Source of the DNA: JAFMJV01 sp963814315
GTDB lineage: Bacteria > Chloroflexota > Limnocylindria > Limnocylindrales > CSP1-4
NCBI GenBank assembly: GCA_963814315.1
Contig: CAWFCG010000002.1
Coordinates: 243,577 to 307,576 of the forward strand
Direction of reading: 5' to 3'
DNA: 64,000 nt
Shown piece by piece: positions 25,293 to 34,552 of the stretch. Every line of letters starts with the position of its first letter. Position 1 is the first letter of the stretch. Both the position numbers and the translations under genes were made by a program. Under the pieces are notes generated by a model, which ran no database searches, was not told the origin of the DNA, and saw only the letters and a list, made by a program, of their open reading frames with translations.

Positions 25293-26357
25293 TCAGGGCG
25301 CTGAGGTGCTTGCCTCGAGCTCGGCGACGACGATGGTGCCCCGCATCTCCGGGTGGATGGCACAGAAGTAGTCGTACGTACCCGGTGTCTCGATGGTCGT
25401 CGAGAAACCATCGCCGACGGCCAGGACGCCCGAGTTGAAGCCGCCATCGACGGCCGTGACCGTGTGGCCCTCGCCGTCGTCGTTGGTCCACGTCACGGTG
25501 TCGCCGACCGCGCCCTCGACGCTCGCTGGCTGGAACGTTCGGTCGATGATGGAAACCGCAGGCCCCGACCCGACGGTCGGGGTCGCCACTGGATCGCCCG
25601 ACGGCACGGCCAGGGCATCGACGGCTGATGCAAGGTCGGGCTCACCATCGGCCCCGGTGGCGGGACTGGCCAGCGGCAGAGAGGTGGGGCCATCAGGTGC
25701 CGCCGGAACCTGGTCACTGACCGTGATCGTGCCCCGCATGTCGGGGTGGATGAGGCATGCATACGGATAGCTGCCCGGCTCATCGAACGTTTGGCGGTAG
25801 ATGGCTCCGCTGTCGAGGATGCCGCTGTCGAAGGCCGAGTCGGACCCGGTGACGGTATGAGCCTCGCCGTCACGGTTGGCCCACTCGACGGTACCGCCGC
25901 TGGCGATGGCGACCGAAGCGGGCTGGAACGAACGATCGAGGATGGTCACGGCCCCGATGTCCGACAACGATCGATCGGTGTCCCGGCTGGCTCCGCCGAC
26001 CACGATCGTCCCGAAGTATGCGGCGTCGTCCTGATCGCGGTGGTCGACGTACGGGTAGGTTCCTTCGAGGGTGAACGTGACGGTGAACGACTCGCCGGGC
26101 TCAAGGTCGCCCGAGTCGAACCGCTCCGGCCCCTCGTCGGAACGCACCCGATGACGTTCACCATCGTCGTTGCGCCAGGTGACCGATGATCCCGGCCCGA
26201 CCTGCAGTCGTGGCGGCTCGAGCGCCGACGAGATGACGACCGTGTGGTCGGCGGCGAAGGACGCGCCCGCGAGGGTCGCGGCAGCAACCACCACCGCGAG
26301 GATCGCGATGACGAGTCGGATCCGGATGGCTGACGGTGGGAAGACCTGGCTCATCAT
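25293..26357 (-). CDS. Secreted protein with three cupredoxin (plastocyanin-like) domains
   Basis: 354 residues. Signal peptide to about residue 35. Domains 2 and 3 keep full type-1 copper sites: H in GEAHTV/GEGHTV, then Cys-x2-His-x4-Met in YACLIHPDMRGT and YFCAIHPEMRGT. Domain 1 (about 38-125) keeps GERHRV but has YVDHRDQDDAAYFG where the Cys/His/Met loop should be, so it probably does not bind type-1 copper. Linkers are Pro/Ala/Asp-rich. Role: extracellular electron transfer or copper storage (inference). Convergent with the response regulator gene. ATG 26355-26357 and 26352-26354 are equivalent starts. Confidence 0.88.
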   Translation of the reverse strand: MMSQVFPPSAIRIRLVIAILAVVVAAATLAGASFAADHTVVISSALEPPRLQVGPGSSVTWRNDDGERHRVRSDEGPERFDSGDLEPGESFTVTFTLEGTYPYVDHRDQDDAAYFGTIVVGGASRDTDRSLSDIGAVTILDRSFQPASVAIASGGTVEWANRDGEAHTVTGSDSAFDSGILDSGAIYRQTFDEPGSYPYACLIHPDMRGTITVSDQVPAAPDGPTSLPLASPATGADGEPDLASAVDALAVPSGDPVATPTVGSGPAVSIIDRTFQPASVEGAVGDTVTWTNDDGEGHTVTAVDGGFNSGVLAVGDGFSTTIETPGTYDYFCAIHPEMRGTIVVAELEASTSAP

Positions 26358-26516
26358 GGGCGCGCATTAGACCACACCGTTTGGGTCGTCGCTGGGCGGT
26401 GGCCTCACCATGTCAGTGCCGATGCGTTGCGCGAGTCACGGCACGGCGCACAATGGGCGAAGCATCTCCAAACCGGCCGCACGGACCGTGGCCGTGATGA
26501 AAGTGAGGAAGCAAAC

Positions 26517-27536
26517 ATGGACGTCGGGCTGATCGGATTGGGGCGCATGGGCGCCAACATGTCGCGGCGCTGGATCAAAGACGGCCACCGCGTGGTCGGC
26601 TATGCACGAACCAGGAGCACCGTAGAGGGCCTCGTCGCGGATGGCGCAATCTCCGAGGGGGCGGACTCGCTGGAGGACCTGGTCGGCAAGCTGTCCACAC
26701 CGCGAGTCATCTGGCTGATGGTCCCGACGGCCTCGGTGGACGCCACGCTCGATCAGCTCACGCCCCATCTGGGGGCCGGCGACATGGTCGTCGATGGAGG
26801 CAACTCCTACTACATCGATGACATCGCCCGCTCCAGGGCGCTGGCCGAGCAGGGCATCGCGTATCTCGACTGCGGGACCAGCGGTGGCGTCTGGGGACTG
26901 GAGCGCGGCTATTGCCTCATGATCGGCGGGCCGGACTCCGCGGTGGAGGCGCTCGATCCGCTCTTTCGCAGCCTCGCTCCGGGCGTCGATGCCGCGGCCC
27001 GCACCCCCGGCCGTGATGGCCGCCCCGGAAACGATGAGGAGGGCTACCTCCACTGCGGCCCTGCCGGTGCCGGGCACTTCGTGAAGATGGTCCACAACGG
27101 CATCGAATATGGGGTCATGGCTGCCTATGCGGAGGGGTTGAATATCCTTCGGCACGCGAACGCGGGCCGAGAGCAGCGCGAGGTGGATGCCGAGACGACC
27201 CCGTTGCGCGACCCAGCGCACTACCAGTACGAGCTGGACCTGCCGGCCGTTACCGAGGTCTGGCGGCGCGGCAGCGTCATCGGCAGCTGGCTCCTGGATC
27301 TCACCGCCCAGGCCTTCCACCAGTCTCCGCAGCTGGCCGACTTCGCGGGGCGGGTCAGTGACTCGGGGGAGGGGCGCTGGACCAGCATCGCGGCCATCGA
27401 CGTGGGAGCGCCCTCGCCAGTGCTGACCTCAGCCCTGTATGAGCGATTCAGCTCACGCGGGGAGGCCGACTTCGCCGACAAGGTCCTCTCAGCCATGCGT
27501 TTCGGCTTTGGCGGGCACCTCGAGAAGGACGCCTAG
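26517..27536 (+). CDS. gnd: 6-phosphogluconate dehydrogenase (decarboxylating), short YqeC/GntZ type
   Basis: 339 residues. Oxidises and decarboxylates 6-phosphogluconate to ribulose-5-phosphate. NAD(P) fold GLIGLGRMGANMSRRW at 4-19; DGGNSYYIDD near 98; CGTSGGVWGLERGYCLMIGG near 121; catalytic Lys in FVKMVHNGIEYG near 188; ADFAGRVSDSGEGRWT near 280. Length fits the short NAD-preferring form rather than the 470-residue enterobacterial form. Start ATG 26517 with GAGGAAG upstream. Confidence 0.92.
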   Translation: MDVGLIGLGRMGANMSRRWIKDGHRVVGYARTRSTVEGLVADGAISEGADSLEDLVGKLSTPRVIWLMVPTASVDATLDQLTPHLGAGDMVVDGGNSYYIDDIARSRALAEQGIAYLDCGTSGGVWGLERGYCLMIGGPDSAVEALDPLFRSLAPGVDAAARTPGRDGRPGNDEEGYLHCGPAGAGHFVKMVHNGIEYGVMAAYAEGLNILRHANAGREQREVDAETTPLRDPAHYQYELDLPAVTEVWRRGSVIGSWLLDLTAQAFHQSPQLADFAGRVSDSGEGRWTSIAAIDVGAPSPVLTSALYERFSSRGEADFADKVLSAMRFGFGGHLEKDA

Positions 27537-27584
27537 CCCGGCCGACGGAGGCGAAAAGCCGTCCCCTGCCTACGGTGACTGTGT

Positions 27585-27635
27585 CCTACTATGATCACAC
27601 CTATAGTAGGTTGCCTCAGCAAGCGTGCTGAGGCA
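27585..27635. repeat. Two adjacent perfect hairpins
   Basis: CCTACTAT/ATAGTAGG (27585-27592, 27603-27610) followed directly by TGCCTCAGC/GCTGAGGCA (27612-27620, 27627-27635). The first contains TACTAT and, in reverse, TATAGT-like -10 words, so it may be an operator/promoter; the pair could also terminate the gnd transcript. Confidence 0.5.
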
Positions 27636-27755
27636 GTCGAGGCGAAGCTCTTGCTCTTCGGGCGCTCCGGCTTTGATCGCGACCTGCAGCGCACGGCGCA
27701 GCAACGCTCGGATATCGAGCTCATCGACCTGGAGCGGCTCGATCGGGGCTCGTGA
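27591..27755 (+). pseudogene. C-terminal fragment resembling an AAA-type ATPase (DUF234-like end)
   Basis: A 54-codon frame from ATG 27591 encodes EAVEAKLLLFGRSGFDRDLQ and ELIDLERLDRGS. The F-G-R-S-G-F-x3-L pattern followed by I-x-L-I-D-L resembles the extreme C-terminus of archaeal/bacterial AAA ATPases of the DUF234/DUF4143 kind. No upstream ATPase body is present, so this looks like the last piece of a deleted gene. Assignment is by pattern memory only. Confidence 0.35.
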
Positions 27756-27780
27756 CCCCGGGACCACCGTGTGGCGTTCG

Positions 27781-28144
27781 TCAGCCAGTGACGGTGAGGG
27801 TTCCGGTCATACCGCGCTGCTCGTGGTCAGCGAGTCGGCAGACGAGCTGGTAGTCGCCGGGATCCAGCGTCACCTCCAGGTCCCGCTCAAGGCCGGGGAT
27901 GAGGCCCTCGACCTCGTCGATGACGCGGTCGCCCTGCAGGATCTTCGAACTCGTGTTCTTCAGCGCCGTCGTTGCGAAGCGTGAACACCACCTGGCCCGC
28001 CGGCACCGTCAGCGTGTCGGGGTCGAAGGTGTAATCGTCGGCCACGACAGTGACGCTGGTCGTCTGGCCTGCGGCGTCGTCGTCACCCGCACACGCGGCG
28101 AGCGCCAGCAGGAGGATGGGTGCGACGAGGAGCGATCGATGCAT
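27781..28144 (-). pseudogene. EfeO-like cupredoxin lipoprotein, +1 frameshift
   Basis: Lipobox LLALAACAGDD at the N-terminus, then a cupredoxin_1-type domain: SVTVVADDYTFDPDTLTVPA, VVFTLRNDGAEEHEFE in the first frame, then ILQGDRVIDEVEGLIPGLER and DPGDYQLVCRLADHEQRGMT in the second. One base too many at the GATC at 27940-27943 separates the two; when joined, the product is about 120 residues with Cys, His and Met late in the domain as in cupredoxins. Adjacent to the EfeU permease, so probably the iron-loading partner for Fe(II)/Fe(III) uptake. Confidence 0.7.
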
Positions 28145-28176
28145 GGGCGATGGGGCCTCCAGGGATGGTCGGGTGG

Positions 28177-29004
28177 TCAGGCGCTGAGGGGACGCGTTCG
28201 CGTCAGCAGCCGCTCATCGAAGACGAAGAAGATGAGCACCGGCACGAGGTAGGCGAAGTAGGCCAGGAGCTGGAGGGCAGACGGGGCCGACTGGTAGCCG
28301 AGCAAGCCGGCCAGCAGCGAGCCGAGCGGTGAGCTGACCGGCAGCGTCGCACCCAGGTCGATGACGGTCCCGCTTGCGGGCAGCAGCCCAGCCTCGGTGA
28401 ACTCAGCCACTGCGTACATCACCAGGCCAGCCGCCACGAAGATGAGCAGCACCCCGGTCCAGGTGAAGAAGCGGCGCAGGTTCACGCGCATGCCCAGCGC
28501 GAAGATGGCCCAGCCGATGGTGACCGCCACAGCGAGGCCGGCCACGCCACCCAGGAGCGCTGCTGTGGTGTCACCGCGGGAGGTGACGACCGCGAGCAGG
28601 AAGAGGACGGTCTCCATGCCTTCTCGGATGACCGCCAGGAACGCCATGCCCACGAGGGCCATCGCGGTCCCCGAGGCGATGGCTGCGGCGAGCTCACCCT
28701 CGAGCTCACCTTTGAGTGCCCGACCCTGCCGACGCATCCAGAAGAGCATCCACGTCACGACCACCACGGCCGCAACGGCAGCGATGCCCTCAAGCGTGGC
28801 CTGGGTCTGGAGGGGGAGTCGGCCGATGGTGGCGACCACGAGCACACCGACCACGATGCACAGGCTGACGGCAAGGGCCACGCCGAACGCGACGGGCTTC
28901 AGAAGATCGCGCCGTTCGACCTTGACCAGGTAGGCCGCGATGATGCCGACGATGAGTGCAGCCTCAAGGCCTTCGCGGAGGGTGATGAAGAAGGTGGCGC
29001 TCAA
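28177..29004 (-). CDS. efeU: FTR1/EfeU-family iron permease
   Basis: 275 residues, about seven transmembrane helices. The two REGxE iron-translocation motifs are present: REGLEAALIVGIIAAY near residue 9 and REGMETVLFLLAVV near 128. The start is taken as TTG 29004 (GGGAG upstream), which places the first REGLE motif at the usual distance from the N-terminus; the frame is open to 29070 but adds only basic residues without homology. Lies upstream of the EfeO-like gene in a two-gene leftward operon; no EfeB peroxidase is visible. Confidence 0.88.
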   Translation of the reverse strand: MSATFFITLREGLEAALIVGIIAAYLVKVERRDLLKPVAFGVALAVSLCIVVGVLVVATIGRLPLQTQATLEGIAAVAAVVVVTWMLFWMRRQGRALKGELEGELAAAIASGTAMALVGMAFLAVIREGMETVLFLLAVVTSRGDTTAALLGGVAGLAVAVTIGWAIFALGMRVNLRRFFTWTGVLLIFVAAGLVMYAVAEFTEAGLLPASGTVIDLGATLPVSSPLGSLLAGLLGYQSAPSALQLLAYFAYLVPVLIFFVFDERLLTRTRPLSA

Positions 29005-29270
29005 CGTGGCTCCCGCGGCTCGGTGCGTGGACGAGTGACGGCCCTGCCGTCGGTGGACAGGATAGGCCACCTGCGCCGGCTTGTCTACCGCGCTTGATAA
29101 GCACCATCAAGGCCGCCTGAGGCCGGAGCGCCCGGTGTCGCCGAGCGCATGGGTCGCAGGCCCGACATAGCCGCCAGGTGCACAGATCGAGCGAGAGCCA
29201 ACGCCCGCCCGCACAGCCTCGACCGGTTCGAGGACGTTCCGCTCCGAGCGTCGTAGAGTAAGGGGACTCG

Positions 29271-30620
29271 ATGACCACGACGCCTGAGACTCCCCTCGAA
29301 CCGGTGACGACGGACGCGACCGGATCAGCGGAGCCCCCGCCGGGCGACCCTCTACCCACCCGTCGCGCCGATCGTGGCCGCCTGCACGGCTTCCGCGCCT
29401 TGCATCACCCGGGCTTCCGCATCTACTTCGTCGGCATGATCTTCCGTGGCCTGGCGATGTGGATGCCGCTCGTGGCCATCCCGTGGCTGGCCGTGGAGCT
29501 GGGTGCCACGCCGGCCCAGGTCGGCATCGTCACGGGCTTCCTGTTCTTGCCCACCCTCTTCGTCGGTCCCCTTGGCGGTGTGCTCGCCGACCGAGTCGAA
29601 CGCCGAAAGGTGCTGGTGTCGGCGCAGCTGCTCGCTGCGGCGCTGTCTGGCGCCCTATTCCTCCTGGTCGTGATCGACACGCAGACCCTACCCCTCCTTG
29701 CCGCGGCCTCGTTCGGATTCGGCCTGCTCATCGCGGTGGAAGTGCCGGTGCGCCAGTCATTCATGACCGAGATGGTGCCGATGCGTGACATCTCCAGTGC
29801 CGCTTCGCTCCATGCCACTGCCTGGAACTCCACACGCATGCTGGGACCGGTCCTGGCGGGTGTGATGATCGCGACCATCGGATCGGCCAGCCCGTTCGCC
29901 TTCGCCGCGGTCGCTTCACTGGTGGTATCGGCTTCATTCCTGTGGATGGACCGCTATCGGGAACAGGGCCGACAGCGCGCCGACAGCTCCAATCCGATCC
30001 TGTCCGACCTGCGTGCGGGTGCTTCATTCGTGCTCCATGAGCCCGTGGTGCTTCTGTCGCTGGTGCTCATCTGGGCCGCGGCCATGCTGGGCATGGCGTC
30101 ATTCACCACACTGGCTCCGATCTATGTCCAGAACGAGCTGGGCATGGGCGCTGAGGGCTTCGGCGCGTTCCTCGGTGCCTCCGGCGCGGGTGCACTCACC
30201 GCGGCGCTGCTGGTGACGACGTTCGCACACGGTGACCGTCGTGGCTGGCTGAGCTTTGGGGTCATCGCCATGGCAGTGCTCGTGGCTGGCATCGGACTCG
30301 CACAGTCGACCGAGGTCGTGTTCGTGCTGGCCTTCCTGCTTGGGGCAGCCCAGATCACCCTGGCTCAGAACGCGCTCGTCTCGGTACACTCGGCCACGCC
30401 CGACCCCCTCCGCGGCCGCGTCATGGGTATCTGGGTCATGACCTTCCAGGGGTCAAGTCTGTTCGGCGCCGTGCTTTCAGGCTGGCTGGCCGACGTCTTC
30501 GGGGTGCGCTCGGCCCTGCTCATCGGGGCGTTGGCATTGGCCGTCATCGGGTCCATCGCGATCGTCGCCATCCGTCGAGCCCCCTGGCGACTGACGCCAG
30601 CGAGTGTCGCGAGCGCCTGA
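29271..30620 (+). CDS. MFS transporter, EntS-like (MFS_3)
   Basis: 449 residues, 12 predicted helices in two six-helix halves. N-terminal half begins FRALHHPGFRIYFVGMIFRG, with GGVLADRVERRKVLV as the helix 2-3 loop; C-terminal half has GRVMGIWVMTFQGSSLFGAV and GWLADVFGVRSALL. This subgroup includes enterobactin exporters and macrolide efflux proteins; substrate unknown. TAGAGT (29254-29259) and AAGGGG upstream of ATG 29271. The N-terminal 40 residues are a Pro/Thr-rich cytosolic tail. Confidence 0.85.
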   Translation: MTTTPETPLEPVTTDATGSAEPPPGDPLPTRRADRGRLHGFRALHHPGFRIYFVGMIFRGLAMWMPLVAIPWLAVELGATPAQVGIVTGFLFLPTLFVGPLGGVLADRVERRKVLVSAQLLAAALSGALFLLVVIDTQTLPLLAAASFGFGLLIAVEVPVRQSFMTEMVPMRDISSAASLHATAWNSTRMLGPVLAGVMIATIGSASPFAFAAVASLVVSASFLWMDRYREQGRQRADSSNPILSDLRAGASFVLHEPVVLLSLVLIWAAAMLGMASFTTLAPIYVQNELGMGAEGFGAFLGASGAGALTAALLVTTFAHGDRRGWLSFGVIAMAVLVAGIGLAQSTEVVFVLAFLLGAAQITLAQNALVSVHSATPDPLRGRVMGIWVMTFQGSSLFGAVLSGWLADVFGVRSALLIGALALAVIGSIAIVAIRRAPWRLTPASVASA

Positions 30621-30663
30621 CCCAGACTGTCGGCGTCCGCCCCGATGAAGTGGTTGGGGCACC

Positions 30664-30697
30664 GATGTGCCATCGACTGATGTGCAATCGAATGCAC
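30664..30697 (+). promoter_or_regulatory. Direct repeat plus palindrome upstream of the sugar transporter operon
   Basis: GATGTGC(C/A)ATCGA occurs twice head to tail (30664-30676, 30679-30691). The second copy runs into the palindrome GTGCA-ATCGAA-TGCAC (30682-30697). The core GCAATCGAATGCA (30684-30696) reappears, inverted and with one change, in front of the catabolic operon at 44682-44694. Likely the site for the DeoR-type regulator. Confidence 0.6.
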
Positions 30698-30807
30698 GCC
30701 GCGCCGAGGATTCGTTATGGTTACGGACCAAGTAAACGTCAGCCGCGGCTTCCCAGATGCCGGTCGGGCGTTGACGTGCCATTGACAAGAAGCACGACCG
30801 AGGACGC

Positions 30808-32383
30808 ATGACCGCGCTGCTCGAGCTAGCCAACATCTCCAAGTCGTTCCCCGGCGTGAAGGCGCTTGAGGACGTCCACTTCAGCACCGACGCCGGCCAG
30901 GTGCATGCCCTGGTTGGGGAGAACGGCGCCGGGAAGTCGACCCTGATCAAGGTCATCTCTGGTGTGCACCCCGCGGACAGCGGCACCATCCACATGGATG
31001 GCGAGCTCGTCAGGTTCCGCAGCCCGCACGAGGCACAGACGCATGGCATCGCCACCATGTACCAGGAGCTGAGCCTATATCCTGAGCTCACGGTGGCCGA
31101 GAACATCTTCATGGGCCACGCGCCGATGCGCAAGGCGGGCCCTGCCGAGGTCATCGACTGGGGCGAGATGAACCGGCGAGCTCGCGAGATCCTGGAGTCG
31201 CTGAACATCCACGACATGGACGTGCGGCGCAAGGTGGGCGCGCTCAATGTGGGCAATCGCCAGCGTGTCGAGATCGCCAAGGCGCTCTCGCTCGACGCCA
31301 AGGTGCTGATCATGGACGAGCCCACCGCAGCGCTCACTGAATCGGACGTGGCCAAGCTCTTCGACATCGTGCGTTTGCTCAAGGAGCGCGGCGTGGCGGT
31401 CATCTACATCAGCCACCGCCTCATCGAGGTCTTCCAGCTGGCTGACAAGGTCACCGTGCTGCGCGACGGCAAGTTCGTCGATTCCAAGCCGGTCGCCGAT
31501 ACCGACGAGGACGACCTCATTCGCATGATGGTCGGCCGCACCATCACCGATCTGTTCCCCAAGCTGCCCAGCGAGGTGGGTGAGCCAGTACTGGAGGTGC
31601 GCAACCTCAAGCGGCATCCACAGACCGATAACGTCAGTTTCACTGTCCGTAGCGGCGAGATCGTGGGCGTGGCCGGACTCGTTGGCTCGGGGCGGAGTGA
31701 GACGGCACAGGTCATCTTCGGCATCCTCAAGCCCGACTCCGGCGAGATCCTCATCGAGGGCGTGTCGGTCAAGATCAAGTCGCCCACCCAGGCCATGAAG
31801 CTCGGTATCGCCTACGTGCCAGAGGATCGAGGCACCCAGGGGCTGGTCCGTGAGATGAAGATCCGCGAGAACCTGTCGATGGCGGTGCTCGACTCGTTCA
31901 CGCGTTTTGGCTTCGTGATGAAGCGCAATGAGCGCAAGTCGGGCGAGGAGTTGATCGAGCAGCTCAACATCATCGCCACCAGCGGCGAGCAGGTGGTCAA
32001 CAAGCTCTCCGGTGGCAACCAGCAGAAGGTGGTGGTGGGCAAGTGGCTGGCCAGCAAGCCGCGCGTGCTCATCGTCGACGAGCCCACGCGAGGCGTTGAT
32101 GTCGGCGCCAAGGCGGAGATCCATCGCCTCTTGAGCGAGTTGGCGCAGCAGGGCCTGGGCATCCTCATCGATCTCCAGCGAGTTGCCTGAGGTGCTGGGC
32201 ATGAGCGACCGCGTCCTGGTCATGCGCAACAGTCGCTTGGTGGCCGAATTCAGCCGTGACGAGGCCACCCAGGAAAACGTTGGCGCCGCCATGATGAGCG
32301 ACCAGAGCAGCGGCACGTTCACCGCCGCCGGCTCAGAGAGCAACGCCCCCTCGGGCGCATCGCGGGCCGGGGGTGGTGCGTGA
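30808..32383 (+). pseudogene. rhaT: Sugar ABC transporter ATPase (RhaT/RbsA type), +1 frameshift near the end
   Basis: Two fused ABC domains, about 524 residues when joined. First: Walker A GENGAGKSTLIK near 37, signature LNVGNRQRVEIAKAL, Walker B VLIMDEPTAAL. Second: degenerate Walker A GLVGSGRSETAQ, signature LSGGNQQKVVVGKWL, Walker B VLIVDEPTRGVDVG. The frame ends early at 32190. The expected ILMISSELPEVLGMSDRVLV follows in another frame, with one base too many at the CGATC near 32169. Transporters of this family import pentoses and deoxy sugars. First gene of a four-gene operon; overlaps the next start. Confidence 0.85.
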
Positions 32384-33388
32384 CCGCCACAGCTAACGTG
32401 GGCGGCAACCGCTACCTGGCCAACGCCAGGCGTCTGTTCGGTTCGCAAGAGGGCATCCTGGCCCTGCTGCTGATGCTGCTCATCATCGGCGTCGGGCTCT
32501 ACAACCCGCGCTTCCTCAACCAGCAGAACCTTGCCGACATCTTCAACGCCAATGCCTACATCGCCGTGGCGGCCATCGGCATCTCGATGATCATCATCAC
32601 CGGCAATATCGACATCAGTGTGGGTGCCGCCATCGGGGTCCTGGTCACCCTTTCGGGATCGCTGGCCGTGGGATTGACCGAAGCGGGCCTGCCCGGCCCC
32701 ATCGTGCTGGCCGTGGCCTGGACCGTGCCCGTCCTCGGCGGCATGCTCATCAGCGCCATCAACGGTTTCTTCGTGGCCTACCTGGGCATCCCAGCCATCG
32801 TGGTCACCTTAGGTACCTTCAGCATCCTCAAGGGCGGCCTCATCCTGGTGGCTGGTGGCAACACCATCACCGGCTTGCCCAACGGTTACAGCCTCGCCCA
32901 GCAAACGATCGGCATCATCCCGGTGGCGGTCGTGATCATGGTCGTGTTGACCCTGGTGGCCTTCGCCTGGATGCGCTGGAGCCGCACCGGCCGCTCCCAG
33001 TACGCCATCGGTGGCAACAAGGAAGCGGCGCGTCTATCCGGCATCGACACGCGCCACTCGCTGATGGCGACCTTCATCATCGCCGGTGCGTTCTACGGCG
33101 TCGGTGCGGTCATGTACGCGACCCAATTCAGCACCATCCAGGCCGTGGTCACTCCGGGTCTGGAGCTACAGATCGATCACCGCAGCTGTGGTGGGCGGTG
33201 TCTCCATCCTCGGTGGCATCGGCACGGTCATCGGCGCCATGCTGGCGGCCATCCTCATCCGCACCATCGGATCGGCGCTGGTGTTCGTGGACATCTCGCC
33301 ATTCTGGCTGCGCGCCATCCTGGGCGTGCTCATCCTCGTCACGGTGCTCGCGGACGTGGTCCGTCGTCGGCGACAGGAACGGATGTAG
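32380..33388 (+). pseudogene. rhaP: Sugar ABC transporter permease 1, frame broken by a GATC duplication
   Basis: BPD_transp_2-type permease with about ten helices: LLLMLLIIGVGLYNPRFLNQ, NANAYIAVAAIGISMIIITG, NIDISVGAAIGVLV, the EAA-like loop AIGGNKEAARLSGID near 210. The frame fails at GATCGATC (33171-33178). Removing one GATC restores VTPGLELQITAAVVGGVSIL and a normal 334-residue end at the TAG 33386-33388. Without repair the ORF runs on and fuses artificially to permease 2. Confidence 0.85.
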
Positions 33389-33402
33389 GGGGGCCAGCTG
33401 AC

Positions 33403-34437
33403 GTGACCACCGCGAACCCCACCAGTAACGGCCCCGGCCTCACGGCTCGTCTCCAGAGCATCCTGCTACGGCAGGAGACCATCCTGTTCTTCATCCTCAT
33501 CGCCGGCATCTTCCTGATGTCCCTCCAGTCGAACGTATTCCTGACGCCGGAAAACCTGCTCAACCAGGGCCGGCTGGCGGCGGAGATCGCGCTCATCGCC
33601 CTGCCCATGACGCTGATCATCATCACCGGCGGCATCGATCTCTCGGTCGGCTCCATCGTGGGCCTGACGGCCATCATGCTGGGCGTGGCCTGGGAAAGCT
33701 GGGGCCTGCCGCTGGAGCTGGCCATCGTCGTCGCTGTCCTCATCGGGACCGCCTGTGGCGCCTTCAACGCCTTCTTCATCACGCGCGTGGGATTGCCACC
33801 GCTCATCACCACGCTGGCCACGCTGGCGTTGTTCCGCGGTCTCGCGGAGGGCATCGCACAGGCTCGCTCGGTGCGTGGCTACCCTGACTGGTTCTACATC
33901 CTGGGCCAGAAGGACTTCGACTTCTTCGGCAACGCCACGGTCTTCCCCAACCAGCTGTTCCTGATCATCATCGGCATCATCGGCATCGGGGCCGCGCTGG
34001 CCTGGACGCCCTTCGGTCGGTCGCTCTACGCCATCGGCAACAATGAGACGGGTGCCCGCTTCAGTGGCATGCCGGTGCTGCGCAACAAGTTCATCATCTA
34101 CACGCTGTCGGGCTTCATGTCCGGCCTCGCGGCCTGGGTCTTCGTGTCGCGCGTCAGCACTACCCGCTCGGACATGGGTAACGGCTTCGAGCTAACCGCC
34201 ATCACCGCGGTCGTCGTCGGCGGTACCAGCATCTTCGGCGGCAGCGGCACCATCATCGGGACCGTGCTGGGCCTGACGCTCATCCAGCTGATGAAGAACG
34301 GCTTGGCGCTCTCGGGCGCCAAGGGTGATTCCACGACCATCGTGGTCGGCATCGTCCTCATCGGGGCCGTGCTCCTGAACACGTTCATCTCCAACCCGCC
34401 CGAGCGGATCAAGCGACTTCTACCCGGACAGAGCTAG
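33403..34437 (+). CDS. rhaQ: Sugar ABC transporter permease 2 (RhaQ type)
   Basis: 344 residues from GTG 33403 (AGGGGGG upstream). Ten-helix sugar permease: ETILFFILIAGIFLMSLQSN, ALPMTLIIITGGIDLSVGSI, GLTAIMLGVAWESWG, AIGNNETGARFSGMPVLRNK loop near 205, AITAVVVGGTSIFGGSGTII near 265. Pairs with permease 1 to form the heterodimeric channel. Follows permease 1 by 14 bp. Confidence 0.9.
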   Translation: MTTANPTSNGPGLTARLQSILLRQETILFFILIAGIFLMSLQSNVFLTPENLLNQGRLAAEIALIALPMTLIIITGGIDLSVGSIVGLTAIMLGVAWESWGLPLELAIVVAVLIGTACGAFNAFFITRVGLPPLITTLATLALFRGLAEGIAQARSVRGYPDWFYILGQKDFDFFGNATVFPNQLFLIIIGIIGIGAALAWTPFGRSLYAIGNNETGARFSGMPVLRNKFIIYTLSGFMSGLAAWVFVSRVSTTRSDMGNGFELTAITAVVVGGTSIFGGSGTIIGTVLGLTLIQLMKNGLALSGAKGDSTTIVVGIVLIGAVLLNTFISNPPERIKRLLPGQS

Positions 34438-34552
34438 AGCTACCATGCTCATGAGAGAGGAGGTGACGCGGACAGCGACCAACGTGCGACGGTCCCGAAT
34501 GGGCCGCTGATCGTTACCTAGTTCGATCACTCTGGAGGAGAGACACCGCAAG

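Noticed and set aside
31075..32448. Long minus-strand frame opposite the sugar ABC ATPase
   Set aside because: Antisense shadow of a clear ABC gene; composition is Leu/His/Asp-rich, typical of reverse frames.
32380..34437. A single fused 685-residue double permease
   Set aside because: The fusion arises only because a GATC duplication shifts the frame; the joining segment is low-complexity His/Arg/Gly, and both permeases have normal ends when the duplication is removed.
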